Part shown: positions 40,325 to 48,784 of the stretch, piece by piece | Position numbering within the stretch: the first letter of the stretch is position 1 | How the letters are laid out: the number at the start of each line of letters is the position of its first letter | Source: Halobacteriovoraceae bacterium | GTDB lineage: Bacteria > Bdellovibrionota > Bacteriovoracia > Bacteriovoracales > Bacteriovoracaceae | Reading direction: 5' to 3' | Assembly: GCA_002711995.1 (NCBI GenBank) | Contig: PASN01000014.1 | Location: 62,001-126,000, forward strand | Length of the DNA: 64,000 nt | Translations under genes and position numbers: made by a program | Notes under the pieces: generated by a model | What the model was told of the DNA's origin: nothing | Databases searched by the model: none | What the model saw: the letters and a program-made list of their open reading frames with translations, nothing else

Positions 40325-41311
40325 CTAAGATTTGCCTTTCTTTTGCTTCTCTTGAAGTTTGTCGCTTGGGATCTCAGCGATCTTAATCATCAGCTCTGGG
40401 TTGTTGTATTCCATTGGCTTTGTGGACATATGGATCAATTGCTCAAGCTTTTGAGTGGAGATCATTTTGTTTGTGGACTTTTTCCAAGCGCAGTAGATGG
40501 GAATTTCAATTGGCTCTTCCCCAAGATCAAATATGTGGATGTTGCTAAGCCAACCTTGCTCTTTGATAACCTCGCGATCAACAACCGTTATGCATCTGCC
40601 ACGCTCGGCCAACATTAAAGCGAGCTCTCTGTGGTCGGTCTCAAGAATCTCTTCCACCGCCACATTATGATCCTGAAGGTGCTTGATCACGTTTTTATTT
40701 AAGGTTTGGTCCCAGTTGTTTAGCGCCAAAGGGACAGCTGAAAACATATCTCTCTCTTCTTTAAAACGTTCTTTTAGGTGCTTTGAACAACAAAAGGCGA
40801 TTGTGAATTTGTCGATTTCAGCAGAGTCGATCATTTTGCCTTTGGGCTTTGAAGTTGTGATGATCCAGTCAAACTGCCCTTGCAGAAGAGAGTCCAATAG
40901 CTTGTCGGAGTTATACTCCCTTCCTGTGTGAACGATGCCGTAGGGGGCGTATGTGTCATAATATTGAGAAATAAATTGAAGAGATTTAATGTCACTTACT
41001 GTGTCCAGAACGCCAACCTTTACAGGGTAGCCTCCAAGAGGGGAGGTTGAAATGCTATCAACCATTCTAAGCCCTGTCTCAAACATGTCTTTTGTATATT
41101 CAAACAATGCCTCGCCATCTTTGGAGAGGATAAGGCCTTTATGATTTCTGTGAAACAAATCAAAACCGAGGGTTTTTTCTAGTTTTTTTATATGTTCGCT
41201 TAATGTGGCGCTGGATACACCAAGAACCTTTGAGGCCTTTTTAAGAGATTGCTTTCTTGCCACTTCATAGAAGTAGTAGATCTGGTTCCAATTTATGTCT
41301 TTTAAATTCAT
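40325..41311 (-). CDS. LysR-type transcriptional regulator (NhaR-like)
   Basis: 328 residues from the ATG at 41311 (a TTG six codons earlier is the alternative). The N-terminal helix-turn-helix is WNQIYYFYEVARKQSLKKAS with SSATLSEHIKKLEKTLG; residues 95-300 are a substrate-binding-like effector domain. The pattern resembles NhaR, which responds to sodium and pH in enterobacteria, but no nhaA lies nearby. It is co-oriented with DUF1415 downstream. Confidence 0.9.
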   Translation of the reverse strand: MNLKDINWNQIYYFYEVARKQSLKKASKVLGVSSATLSEHIKKLEKTLGFDLFHRNHKGLILSKDGEALFEYTKDMFETGLRMVDSISTSPLGGYPVKVGVLDTVSDIKSLQFISQYYDTYAPYGIVHTGREYNSDKLLDSLLQGQFDWIITTSKPKGKMIDSAEIDKFTIAFCCSKHLKERFKEERDMFSAVPLALNNWDQTLNKNVIKHLQDHNVAVEEILETDHRELALMLAERGRCITVVDREVIKEQGWLSNIHIFDLGEEPIEIPIYCAWKKSTNKMISTQKLEQLIHMSTKPMEYNNPELMIKIAEIPSDKLQEKQKKGKS

Positions 41312-41358
41312 ACTAAGTAAATACCACAATAGGGCCGTGAATCAAGGCGCACTGAGTT

Positions 41359-41976
41359 TTAGAGATTGTTGTCCATAATTATGGGGTGAAGAAAGGGCGA
41401 TAGGTCATATCTTTTTGGAGCGAGAGTATCAATTAGGGTTTTTATTTTGGCGTCAAACGAGTTGATAACCATCAGTTTTTCTCTTTCTTGAATATTTCTC
41501 ACTAAAAGAAGAACTGTGTAGTTGATTATTGACTCTTGATCCTGAAGAATTTTACGCAGCTGCGCTTTCTGGGTTTCGAAGTGTGGCTGTTTGGCTATCT
41601 CACTCCAGAGAAGTTCTCTTAATAAGGAGAGATCCTCTTTAAGCGTTACCTTTTCATTTTCGAATATCTTTTCATACTTATACTGAAGGTAGGGAAACGT
41701 TTGCACTCTTTCTGTTAAACGCACTTTTTCAACTCCTGTGATAACCACATCCATCCTTCCGTCTTCGTATTTTTGAAGAAGCATTGGGATCCCTGCAATA
41801 CAAACTCTATTTTTAAAGTCATTTCCTCTAGGTGGAAGCACGGCCACTCGCTGATTTGTAAGAAAGGAGTCGTGCATCATCTGCGTGTATTTCTTTTCAA
41901 AGACATGATATGGAAGTGGGATCTTCTTAAGGGTTATTGAGTTGTGCAATGGGAAGACTGCGCATATTTGTTCCAT
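41359..41976 (-). CDS. LON substrate-binding domain protein
   Basis: 205 residues consisting of a single Lon N-terminal-type domain without ATPase or protease parts: CAVFPLHNSITLKKIPLPYH, then RVCIAGIPMLLQKYEDGRMD and GVEKVRLTERVQ, followed by a helical bundle ending at about residue 195. Such stand-alone proteins are widespread and of unclear function, perhaps binding misfolded protein. It lies between the LysR and sigma-factor genes on the same strand. Confidence 0.88.
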   Translation of the reverse strand: MEQICAVFPLHNSITLKKIPLPYHVFEKKYTQMMHDSFLTNQRVAVLPPRGNDFKNRVCIAGIPMLLQKYEDGRMDVVITGVEKVRLTERVQTFPYLQYKYEKIFENEKVTLKEDLSLLRELLWSEIAKQPHFETQKAQLRKILQDQESIINYTVLLLVRNIQEREKLMVINSFDAKIKTLIDTLAPKRYDLSPFLHPIIMDNNL

Positions 41977-42072
41977 GCGTAAATGGTATCATATGGGACT
42001 CCATGAAAGCATTAATGTGCTTCGATAACCCTTATATTGTTTGTAAACAAATCATTACAAGACAAGGGTGTT

Positions 42073-42759
42073 TTAGGCGGCCTTGTCGAAGTCATCGTCT
42101 TTATAAAAGTCTTTAAGTTTGAAAAGAGCGCTCTTTTCAAGTTGATGGACTCTTGCCTCGCTTAGTTGGAGCTTTTGACCAATCTCTTTCAACCTTAGTT
42201 CTCTGTGGAACCTAAAGTTAATTACATTCTGCTCATTTGGCGGAAGCTTTGAAACGGCCTTCTTTAGGTTTTCATTTCTTTGCTTTAACTGGATGACATT
42301 CTCAGGGGTTGTGTCCTCACTTGCTTGATTACTAAGGTCTGCATCAACGATTTTTAAGGATACGATCTTGTTGATCTTTTCAATTTCTTTCTTAGACAAA
42401 CCACATGTTTCTGAAAGAGATCGTTTAGTCCCTTTTTCTTTGGAGTGAAGGAGCTCCCTTTTAGCGTTTTGTATTTTCTTATGCTTTTCAATAACGTTTC
42501 TTTTATGGGTTTGATACTTTCTCACTTCATCAAGCATAGAGCCCTTAATTCTAAAGTAGGCAAAAGTGGAAAACTTAACGTCTTTGGAATCATTATAGGT
42601 CTTAGTGGCCTCCATTAGTCCAATAAGGCCGCAATTGATTAGGTCATCTCGATCAATCACAGCGTTTGGCACTCTGGCCATTTGAGATGCCAACTTTTGA
42701 ATAAGCGGCATGCAGGTTTGTAGTGCGGATTCCCAGGTGATCGTATTTGTGTTCTTCAT
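42073..42759 (-). CDS. FliA-type (sigma28-like) RNA polymerase sigma factor
   Basis: 228 residues from the ATG at 42759. Region 2: IDRDDLINCGLIGLMEATKTY and FSTFAYFRIKGSMLDEVRKY, as in FliA. Region 3: SETCGLSKKEIEKI. Region 4: LPPNEQNVINFRFHREL and EIGQKLQLSEARVHQLE. FliA directs flagellar and motility genes; no flagellar gene adjoins it here, so the regulon is inferred. The gene has a promoter (TTGTCA-18-TAATAT) ending 5 nt before its ATG and no Shine-Dalgarno, hence probably leaderless. Confidence 0.9.
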   Translation of the reverse strand: MKNTNTITWESALQTCMPLIQKLASQMARVPNAVIDRDDLINCGLIGLMEATKTYNDSKDVKFSTFAYFRIKGSMLDEVRKYQTHKRNVIEKHKKIQNAKRELLHSKEKGTKRSLSETCGLSKKEIEKINKIVSLKIVDADLSNQASEDTTPENVIQLKQRNENLKKAVSKLPPNEQNVINFRFHRELRLKEIGQKLQLSEARVHQLEKSALFKLKDFYKDDDFDKAA

Positions 42760-42764
42760 AGATA

Positions 42765-42794
42765 ATATTATGAAGCATTTTGAATAATTGACAA
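42765..42794 (-). promoter_or_regulatory. Promoter of the sigma-factor gene, abutting its ATG
   Basis: On the minus strand TTGTCA (42789-42794), 18-nt spacer, TAATAT (42765-42770), then TATCT and the ATG at 42759. Transcription should start at about the first base of the start codon. Confidence 0.7.
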
Positions 42795-42920
42795 GGGGTG
42801 TCAAGTGTTTGATTTTATGGGAAATTCATAAATTTATTTTTAAAACCTGATTTTTGGACCGAAAACTGGCCTGTAATGAAGTGTCCTCAACAAATGCACA
42901 TAATGGTGTACAATTAATCC

Positions 42921-44057
42921 ATGCTTAAAATTCTAATAGCTATTTTGGTAAGTTTTAACACTCTGGCCGCATGGAGCCCTGAGGCGAAGAAAGACTTCAG
43001 TGAAATGCAAGGTCTTATCTCATATAAGGGGAAAGATTTTGTGACACTTTGGGGATCAATAAGACGGTTCGTATGGTCCAGCTCTCTAAAGGGTGAGCAG
43101 TTTAAGGTCAAACTTCCTGAACTTGAAAAAGAACTTCCTCTGTACGCGTTCAAGGCACAGGGGAAAAAACCATTGGTGATTTTCTTCCCTGGAATCTTTG
43201 GAAGCCATGAAGGTGAGATTAATCATTGGAACGCCAATGAGTTTGAGAAAAGCAATATGCACTTGGGCATTGTGCCAAACTTCTTGAATAAACACTACAT
43301 CGCCGCCAGGCCAAAATACTCAAATGCAAATGCTCTTTCCATTGACGTTAAAACAGCTCTGGATGCCGCTCAAAAAATAATTCAACGAATTGGAGAAGAG
43401 AATATTGAAAAGGTGGTCTTCGTTGCAGAAAGTCTGGGCACCTTCATTGCTTCGAGTTCAATAAGCTATAAGGATAAGTATCCTGGGATCTTTAATCGTC
43501 TGGATAAGGTTATTCTTCTTTGGCCGCCTCTAGACATTCGGCATTCTCTAGCGGCATTTGATGAGAAATTTAAAAAGACTGCAAAGGCCGACCAGGAGTG
43601 CTCTTATCTTTTAAAGATTCCCATGTTTTTTAAACACTACTTTTGGCAAGAATACCCTGAAAATGTTGCCAAAGACGATGCTGAATGCTTTGGCGCTTTT
43701 TTATTTCATGCAGGATTTAAAAATAGCATAGATAAGTCGTTTAAGGCCGTAGTGGAAGTTAAAGGCGATGCTGCGGGCAAAGAACCATCAAACTTTTCTG
43801 AGCTTGTTAACGCCCACAACCCAAGCTTTATTGAATCCATTAATAATACACCCGAAAAGGTGAGGCTTTCTTACTGGATGGATAAGTGGAAAGGTCAAAA
43901 TGTTGATGTCAAAATTATAAGTTCCAAAGATGACTTCATTAATGATCCAGTAGGCTGGGATGCTGTGGAAGGTGAGGTATTATTTGATTGGGGAGGGCAC
44001 TGCGCACCTCTATCTCTTGAATCGATGCAAAAAACTTTGGCAAGGGAGGCAAAATGA
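42921..44057 (+). CDS. Exported alpha/beta hydrolase-like protein
   Basis: 378 residues with signal peptide (MLKILIAILVSFNTLAA). VIFFPGIFGSHEGE (oxyanion strand), nucleophile elbow VAESLGTFIAS and a C-terminal histidine in DWGGHCAPLS form a plausible catalytic set; the acid may be in SKDDFIND. The elbow is AESLG rather than the classical GxSxG, so activity is not certain. Its last four bases overlap the mltF start (ATGA). TACAAT ends 6 nt before the ATG and no ribosome site is visible. Confidence 0.8.
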   Translation: MLKILIAILVSFNTLAAWSPEAKKDFSEMQGLISYKGKDFVTLWGSIRRFVWSSSLKGEQFKVKLPELEKELPLYAFKAQGKKPLVIFFPGIFGSHEGEINHWNANEFEKSNMHLGIVPNFLNKHYIAARPKYSNANALSIDVKTALDAAQKIIQRIGEENIEKVVFVAESLGTFIASSSISYKDKYPGIFNRLDKVILLWPPLDIRHSLAAFDEKFKKTAKADQECSYLLKIPMFFKHYFWQEYPENVAKDDAECFGAFLFHAGFKNSIDKSFKAVVEVKGDAAGKEPSNFSELVNAHNPSFIESINNTPEKVRLSYWMDKWKGQNVDVKIISSKDDFINDPVGWDAVEGEVLFDWGGHCAPLSLESMQKTLAREAK

Positions 44058-45409
44058 GAAAGGTCATAGTCGCATTTTTTATGTGTGGGCTTTGCTTTGC
44101 CGCCAAAGACCTCAAAGGACATCTAGGCGACAAAGAGTATAACGATCTAGATGACATTGTTAATGCCCGCTATTTTAGAGTCCTCACGACTCGTAGCTCT
44201 TTCGACTATTATATCTATCAGGGTAAGCATCATGGCTATCAGTATGAACTCATGAAAGAGTTTACAAAAGGGCTAAACAAAAAGTTTGTCAAGAAAGGCG
44301 AACTGCATATTCAATTTGAGCTTATTCCCGTTGATTATGACCAGCTTATTCCCATGCTACTTGCAGGAAAGGGAGATGTCATCGCCGCAAACCTCACAAT
44401 AAAACCTTCTCGAGAGGAGAGAGTCGCTTTTTCGAGACCACTTAGGGAAGTTCGTGAACTGCTCGTGACAAGGAAAGAGTTAAAAAACAAAAATCCCTAC
44501 CAGAAAAAAATTGCTGTTAGAAAAAGCAGCAGCTATTACCAAAGTATTAGAAATTGGAATATCAAACATAAAGAAAAATTCTTCCTGTTGGATGATGTGA
44601 ATGAAGACCTTGCTCCTGAAGACATATTGGACCTTCTATCAAAAAAGAAGTTTGACTACACCGTAGTTGACTCAAATATTTACGAGGTCGCGTCCAAGGT
44701 TTACCCAAATTTGGTTTTAAGCGAAACTCAGCCCTTTAAGGCCAAAAAAGAACATATAGCCTTAGCAGTAAGAAAGGACTCCAAAGAATTGTTGAAGGCG
44801 TTAAATGAGTTTGTGCCGAGAGTTAAAAAGGGCAGCTTCTTAGGAAACGTAATTAACCAGAAGTACTTTAATGACTCTCTTTATGTTGCAAACCAGAATA
44901 TGGACAACACCAAGATCTCTCCTTATGACAATCTTCTGAAAAAATATGGAAAAAAATACGATTGGGATTGGAAGCTACTCGCATCCCTTGCTTTTCAAGA
45001 ATCAAGATTTAATGCATCCATTGTCAATAGGTGGGGGGCCATAGGTTTATTTCAAATCAAACAGGCCACCGCAAATGAGCCCTATGTGAACATAAAGCGA
45101 ATTCGTGGCAAGTCCAATGTTGAAAATAACGTCCATGCTGGAGTGAAATATCTGAGCTGGTTGAGAGACACATTTTTTAAAGACCTTCCAAGGCAAAAGC
45201 AGATCAGACTGGCGCTGGCCGCCTACAATGCAGGGCCTGGCCGATTAAAAAAAGCAAGACGTTTGGCTAAGAAAATGGGACTAAATCCCAACATATGGTT
45301 TAGAAACGTTGAACTCGCTTTGGTTAAAATGAGAAAAATCGAACCTGTTAACTACGTAAGCGAAATCAACAAGCGATATGTAGGCTACACTTTGCTCATG
45401 CCAAATTAG
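44054..45409 (+). CDS. mltF: MltF-like lytic transglycosylase
   Basis: 451 residues with signal peptide (MRKVIVAFFMCGLCFA). Residues 35-270 are a solute-binding-like domain (RYFRVLTTRSSFDYYIYQG, LLAGKGDVIAANLTIKPSR), residues 290-440 a transglycosylase SLT domain with catalytic Glu316 in LAFQESRFNA, GAIGLFQI and AAYNAGPGR. MltF cleaves peptidoglycan glycan strands to 1,6-anhydro ends; its regulatory domain senses muropeptides. It overlaps the upstream hydrolase gene by 4 nt, so the two exported enzymes are co-translated. Confidence 0.93.
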   Translation: MRKVIVAFFMCGLCFAAKDLKGHLGDKEYNDLDDIVNARYFRVLTTRSSFDYYIYQGKHHGYQYELMKEFTKGLNKKFVKKGELHIQFELIPVDYDQLIPMLLAGKGDVIAANLTIKPSREERVAFSRPLREVRELLVTRKELKNKNPYQKKIAVRKSSSYYQSIRNWNIKHKEKFFLLDDVNEDLAPEDILDLLSKKKFDYTVVDSNIYEVASKVYPNLVLSETQPFKAKKEHIALAVRKDSKELLKALNEFVPRVKKGSFLGNVINQKYFNDSLYVANQNMDNTKISPYDNLLKKYGKKYDWDWKLLASLAFQESRFNASIVNRWGAIGLFQIKQATANEPYVNIKRIRGKSNVENNVHAGVKYLSWLRDTFFKDLPRQKQIRLALAAYNAGPGRLKKARRLAKKMGLNPNIWFRNVELALVKMRKIEPVNYVSEINKRYVGYTLLMPN

Positions 45410-45510
45410 GCCAAGTTCATCCCTTGTACGGCCAAGTTCTAGGGGCCTAAATTTACCTTGAAAACACTCCTTAGTAAAAAGACGAAAGTTTTTTCATCTA
45501 AGGAGTATTT

Positions 45511-45987
45511 ATGAAAATTTTATTAGCTGCGATTGCAGTATCTCTAGGAGCGTCTGCTAGTCATCACCATGATTGGCTCTTAAGTAAAACCACTGGGGGT
45601 GGCTTTGTCATACCTGAGCTGGCCAGAACCGAAACATGTAAAATCTTTGAAGGAAAGAAGAATGGCCATTACAAAGTCAAAATTAAAAAAACCTTCGGAG
45701 AGTTGGAGTACAGAAAGATTAAGCATGTCTATATCCGAAACCTTGAAGAGGCCATAAGCGCTTCCTTCCAAGAAAACCTGGTTTCAACAGCCAACCCCGT
45801 TTGTGACGCTCCTGAAACCACTGTGAAGGCCCAACTGCCAGGAGAGCTGGGGGAGCTTACAATCTTTTTCACTGGAGGCTGTGGCACAGACGAACTTGAA
45901 CGAACCGGCGCCAATAGCCAAAACCTAAGAGGTCTTATTAGTGAGTTCTGTCCAACAACTATAGATTTTGATCCTCCAGTATTATAA
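45511..45987 (+). CDS. Exported protein of unknown function
   Basis: 158 residues; TAAGGAG precedes the ATG. Signal peptide MKILLAAIAVSLGASA is followed by a His cluster (SHHHDW). Four cysteines (ETCKIF, PVCDAP, GGCGTD, EFCPTT) suggest two disulfides. Predicted mostly beta. No recognised domain. Confidence 0.75.
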   Translation: MKILLAAIAVSLGASASHHHDWLLSKTTGGGFVIPELARTETCKIFEGKKNGHYKVKIKKTFGELEYRKIKHVYIRNLEEAISASFQENLVSTANPVCDAPETTVKAQLPGELGELTIFFTGGCGTDELERTGANSQNLRGLISEFCPTTIDFDPPVL

Positions 45988-46002
45988 AAATTACATACGT
46001 TT

Positions 46003-46060
46003 CCTAATTGGTTCTTATAAGAATGCACATTTGGTAAGTGATCATTCTAAACCAATTAGG
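46003..46060 (+). promoter_or_regulatory. Inverted repeat that can pair with a ribosome binding site
   Basis: CCTAATTGGTT at 46003-46013 is the exact reverse complement of AACCAATTAGG at 46050-46060, and the right arm runs into the Shine-Dalgarno AGGAG of the gene at 46071. A 12-bp palindrome TTCTTATAAGAA (46012-46023) overlaps the left arm. If the transcript begins upstream of 46003, the pairing would hide the ribosome site. Confidence 0.55.
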
Positions 46061-46070
46061 AGATTACACT

Positions 46071-46394
46071 ATGAAACTATTAGTATTGTTGGCACTTGTT
46101 TCCCTTAGCGCTTTCTCAAGAGATGCATGCGAGCAAATGGGTTATACTGCAGAGTACATCGATTATGATTCAGAGCTTAATGGGTCATGCGCAAAGATGA
46201 TCCAAATGCTAATGAAGGACAAAGGGTGCAGTAAGGAAACCACTAAGAAAGTACACTACTCCTCTGTCTTAAAGATGGAGCAAGGAAGTTCAATGATGTG
46301 TATCTACAAGAACAAAAGCGGGATCTACCAGTTGATGGCAAGCCAGATGGCCGAGCCTCACAAGGCCGTGGCAATGTTCTCTGTATGGGACTAG
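46071..46394 (+). CDS. Small exported protein, unknown function
   Basis: 107 residues from the ATG at 46071, selected because TTAGGAG lies upstream and a signal peptide results (MKLLVLLALVSLSAFS). Mature part has four cysteines (RDACEQM, GSCAKM, KGCSKE, MMCIYK) and is rich in Met and Lys. No recognised domain. Possible control through the inverted repeat at 46003-46060. A strong terminator follows. Confidence 0.75.
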   Translation: MKLLVLLALVSLSAFSRDACEQMGYTAEYIDYDSELNGSCAKMIQMLMKDKGCSKETTKKVHYSSVLKMEQGSSMMCIYKNKSGIYQLMASQMAEPHKAVAMFSVWD

Positions 46395-46413
46395 AATTAA
46401 ACTGAAGTTTTAT

Positions 46414-46440
46414 GGCCTCTTTTCCAAGAGGCCTTTTTTT
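46414..46440. terminator. Rho-independent terminator
   Basis: GGCCTCTT and AAGAGGCC (8 bp, loop TTCC) followed by seven or more T. It ends the plus-strand small-protein gene and touches the end of the convergent lysine operon. Confidence 0.93.
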
Positions 46441-47564
46441 TACCTATAGATATTTGTCATTATTTGAAAAAGCTCCATCCCTTGATGAACGTTGCTGGAT
46501 GGGCATCTGTTGATAACAATGCCGTCCGCCTTGGCAATAAGAGTGTGGGAGCAAGAAGCGATAGGATCCATAGGATCAATATCCTTCATTTGATAAAAGG
46601 TTGCTAGTTTATCACCCTTTTTGAAGTGATCGCCAGGCGCCACATGATAGTCAACCAGGCCTCCTCTAGGAGCATACATTGTGGTGTAGTCTTTAAGCTT
46701 TGAATAGTAAGGATTAGCTGCCTCTGGCTCCTCGTCCAAAACACCCTTAAATTTTAGATAGTTTAAAATACTCTCAACATCTTTTGAGCCTTCATCCATT
46801 CTAAAAGTTTCTTCCGAGCCAAACTCAAGCGTGAAGGACTCAACGTCAAGGTTCACTTTCCTGCCAAGCTCTTTGAACTTATTTCTCAGATGAATCCAAG
46901 GCATGAAGGACGCCTCATCCATTGCTCCGGCAAAGTCATTTGGGATGACCAGCACATGCCTAAAGAGCATATGCTTTGAGACATTCTCTTCGTATTCTGC
47001 GCTGTAAATGTATCTGGTTGCCGTCGGTCCTGTGTGAAGGTCTAAGATGCCATCAGCGCCGAGTGCCAACTCTTGAAGAATAAGATTGATCTTATTGTTG
47101 TCTTGAATTTTGTTTTCTTCTTTAAGGGTATTTGTGAACTCTTCAAAACTTTGTTTAAGCTCATTTTTAAAGCTTTCTTTGACTAGGCCCCATTCAGTCT
47201 CTAGGTTTCTTTTGCAGAATGCCTCCAGATCAAAGCCTGAGACTTTTACCACATCGACATAGTTTCTGTTCCAATTGTCCCCAGTGACCGGATTATAACG
47301 TCCATAAGTGTAGGTGCCGTGCTTGTTAAGTGTGGCATAAGGGTTGGCCATAGGTATGAGAGTTATCGAGCCTTTAATCTTCTTGTGTTTCAAGGCCTCC
47401 ATCAGTTTTAGTATGACAGCGTTTCCTTGAATCTCAGCGCCGTGAACACTTGCTTGAATGTGAATATGTGGGCCATCTCCATTTGAAAGAGTAAAGGTCT
47501 TAATTTTTAAAACTTCACCTGTGGAAAGTTCTTTTACTGGTAAATCTTTTATTGTCCAACTCAT
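46440..47564 (-). CDS. M14-type desuccinylase/deacylase (AstE/aspartoacylase-like)
   Basis: 374 residues from the ATG at 47564, which shares one base with the lysA stop (TAATG). Zinc motifs of the succinylglutamate desuccinylase/aspartoacylase family: SVHGAEIQGN (His and Glu ligands), LDLHTGPT (third ligand) and the catalytic Glu in FTLEFGSEE. Such enzymes remove acyl groups from N-acyl amino acids. As the last gene of lysC-dapB-dapA-dapD-lysA, in a pathway that needs a desuccinylase after DapD but has no dapE here, it may act on N-succinyl-diaminopimelate. That role is inference. AstE in arginine catabolism is the alternative, but no other ast genes are seen. Confidence 0.88.
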   Translation of the reverse strand: MSWTIKDLPVKELSTGEVLKIKTFTLSNGDGPHIHIQASVHGAEIQGNAVILKLMEALKHKKIKGSITLIPMANPYATLNKHGTYTYGRYNPVTGDNWNRNYVDVVKVSGFDLEAFCKRNLETEWGLVKESFKNELKQSFEEFTNTLKEENKIQDNNKINLILQELALGADGILDLHTGPTATRYIYSAEYEENVSKHMLFRHVLVIPNDFAGAMDEASFMPWIHLRNKFKELGRKVNLDVESFTLEFGSEETFRMDEGSKDVESILNYLKFKGVLDEEPEAANPYYSKLKDYTTMYAPRGGLVDYHVAPGDHFKKGDKLATFYQMKDIDPMDPIASCSHTLIAKADGIVINRCPSSNVHQGMELFQIMTNIYR

Positions 47565-48766
47565 TAAATCATCCAATCGTAAGAGGTTTTAGGAGGCCGC
47601 GGAACCATGAGGTCATTGTTGTAAACCAATGCCTCTCCTGGAAGCTTGTGGCATAGAAAATATGGCATGGACTCTGTAAAACCATATGCTCCGGCCATTG
47701 TGAAAATAAGCCAATCGCCAATTTTTAAATCTTCCGGCAAGTCAAAGTCCCCCAAGTGATCCAATGCCGTGCATAGTGGGCCGTGAACTTGAAAGTTAAC
47801 TTTTTTTACATTGGAAGGGGATAGTGCCTTGCATGGAAACGCTTGGCCGGTAAGGGCCACTCTTGCGCAGTGGTTGATTCCGCCTTCGGTGACAAGAAGT
47901 TTCTTTCCTCTCACTTCTTTAACATCTACGATTTTAGTAAGGTAGTTGCCGCACTCGGCGGTGGTGAAGCGTCCAAGCTCCATCCAAATTGTTTTTAAAT
48001 TGTACTTTTTCTTAAGGTTAACCAAGATTTCATGAATCTCTTTGAAATCAATCTTCGTCTGGCCTTCTTTGTAAGGAACTCCAAGGCCTCCGCCAAGGTC
48101 CATTATTTCAGCACTCACGTTTAAGTCGGCAGCAAGGGAGAGAATGTTCTCAACACACTTCTCCCAAATCGATTCAAGCTTTTTGGGATCCATGATATTT
48201 CCCCATTGGAAAATATGAAATCCTTTGAAATTAATGTTTTTGAACTGCTGGAGGTCATGTTGTTTCCAGTCCTCTGGGCCAAGACCAAATGGTGTGATTG
48301 CGTCTCCACCTAAAACACTCTTTCCTTCGTTCCAATCGAGTTGGACTCTTATAAGAGCATCCACCTTTTTTCCAAGCTTCTGTGCCGCCTCGTCAAGCCA
48401 AACAACCTGGTTGTAAGACTCCACCACAATTGTTTTCACTTCATTCTTTATGAGGTGCTCAAGGTAGTCTCTAGACTTTCCAGGCCCTGTCGCGATGACA
48501 TGTTCGCCTTTGATGCCTGAATTTAAAACCTGGTGAAGCTCGCCGGAACTCGCAACATCTATACCAAATCCAAGGTTTCTCAAAACTTTTAGCACAGCAG
48601 ACATGGGATTTGCCTTGCAAGCGTACCAAAGCTTAATGTCCGGGTCTAAGATTTCGGCCATAGCGCTTAAATGAGATCTTAAAAGGTCGAGGTCGTAGAA
48701 GTAAAAGGATGCATCGAAACGATCAATGACCGTCTCGATATGTTTTTTAGTTTCAGCTTTCACCAT
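47564..48766 (-). CDS. lysA: Diaminopimelate decarboxylase-like PLP enzyme
   Basis: 400 residues. Fold-type III PLP decarboxylase: LWYACKANPMSAVL with the PLP lysine, GFGIDVASSGEL, GFHIFQWG, MDLGGGLGVPY and the C-terminal GAYGFTESMPYF. LysA decarboxylates meso-diaminopimelate to L-lysine; the context with dapD, dapA, dapB and lysC supports this. The HIFQWG segment differs from typical LysA (HIGSQ), so specificity for another diamino acid (carboxynorspermidine or similar) is possible. AAGGAACC precedes the ATG. Confidence 0.85.
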   Translation of the reverse strand: MVKAETKKHIETVIDRFDASFYFYDLDLLRSHLSAMAEILDPDIKLWYACKANPMSAVLKVLRNLGFGIDVASSGELHQVLNSGIKGEHVIATGPGKSRDYLEHLIKNEVKTIVVESYNQVVWLDEAAQKLGKKVDALIRVQLDWNEGKSVLGGDAITPFGLGPEDWKQHDLQQFKNINFKGFHIFQWGNIMDPKKLESIWEKCVENILSLAADLNVSAEIMDLGGGLGVPYKEGQTKIDFKEIHEILVNLKKKYNLKTIWMELGRFTTAECGNYLTKIVDVKEVRGKKLLVTEGGINHCARVALTGQAFPCKALSPSNVKKVNFQVHGPLCTALDHLGDFDLPEDLKIGDWLIFTMAGAYGFTESMPYFLCHKLPGEALVYNNDLMVPRPPKTSYDWMI

Positions 48767-48784
48767 TGGTTCCTTAAAGTTTAA

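Noticed and set aside
45410-45450. Short direct repeat GGCCAAGTTC after mltF
   Set aside because: Only ten bases and two copies; no structure or function evident.
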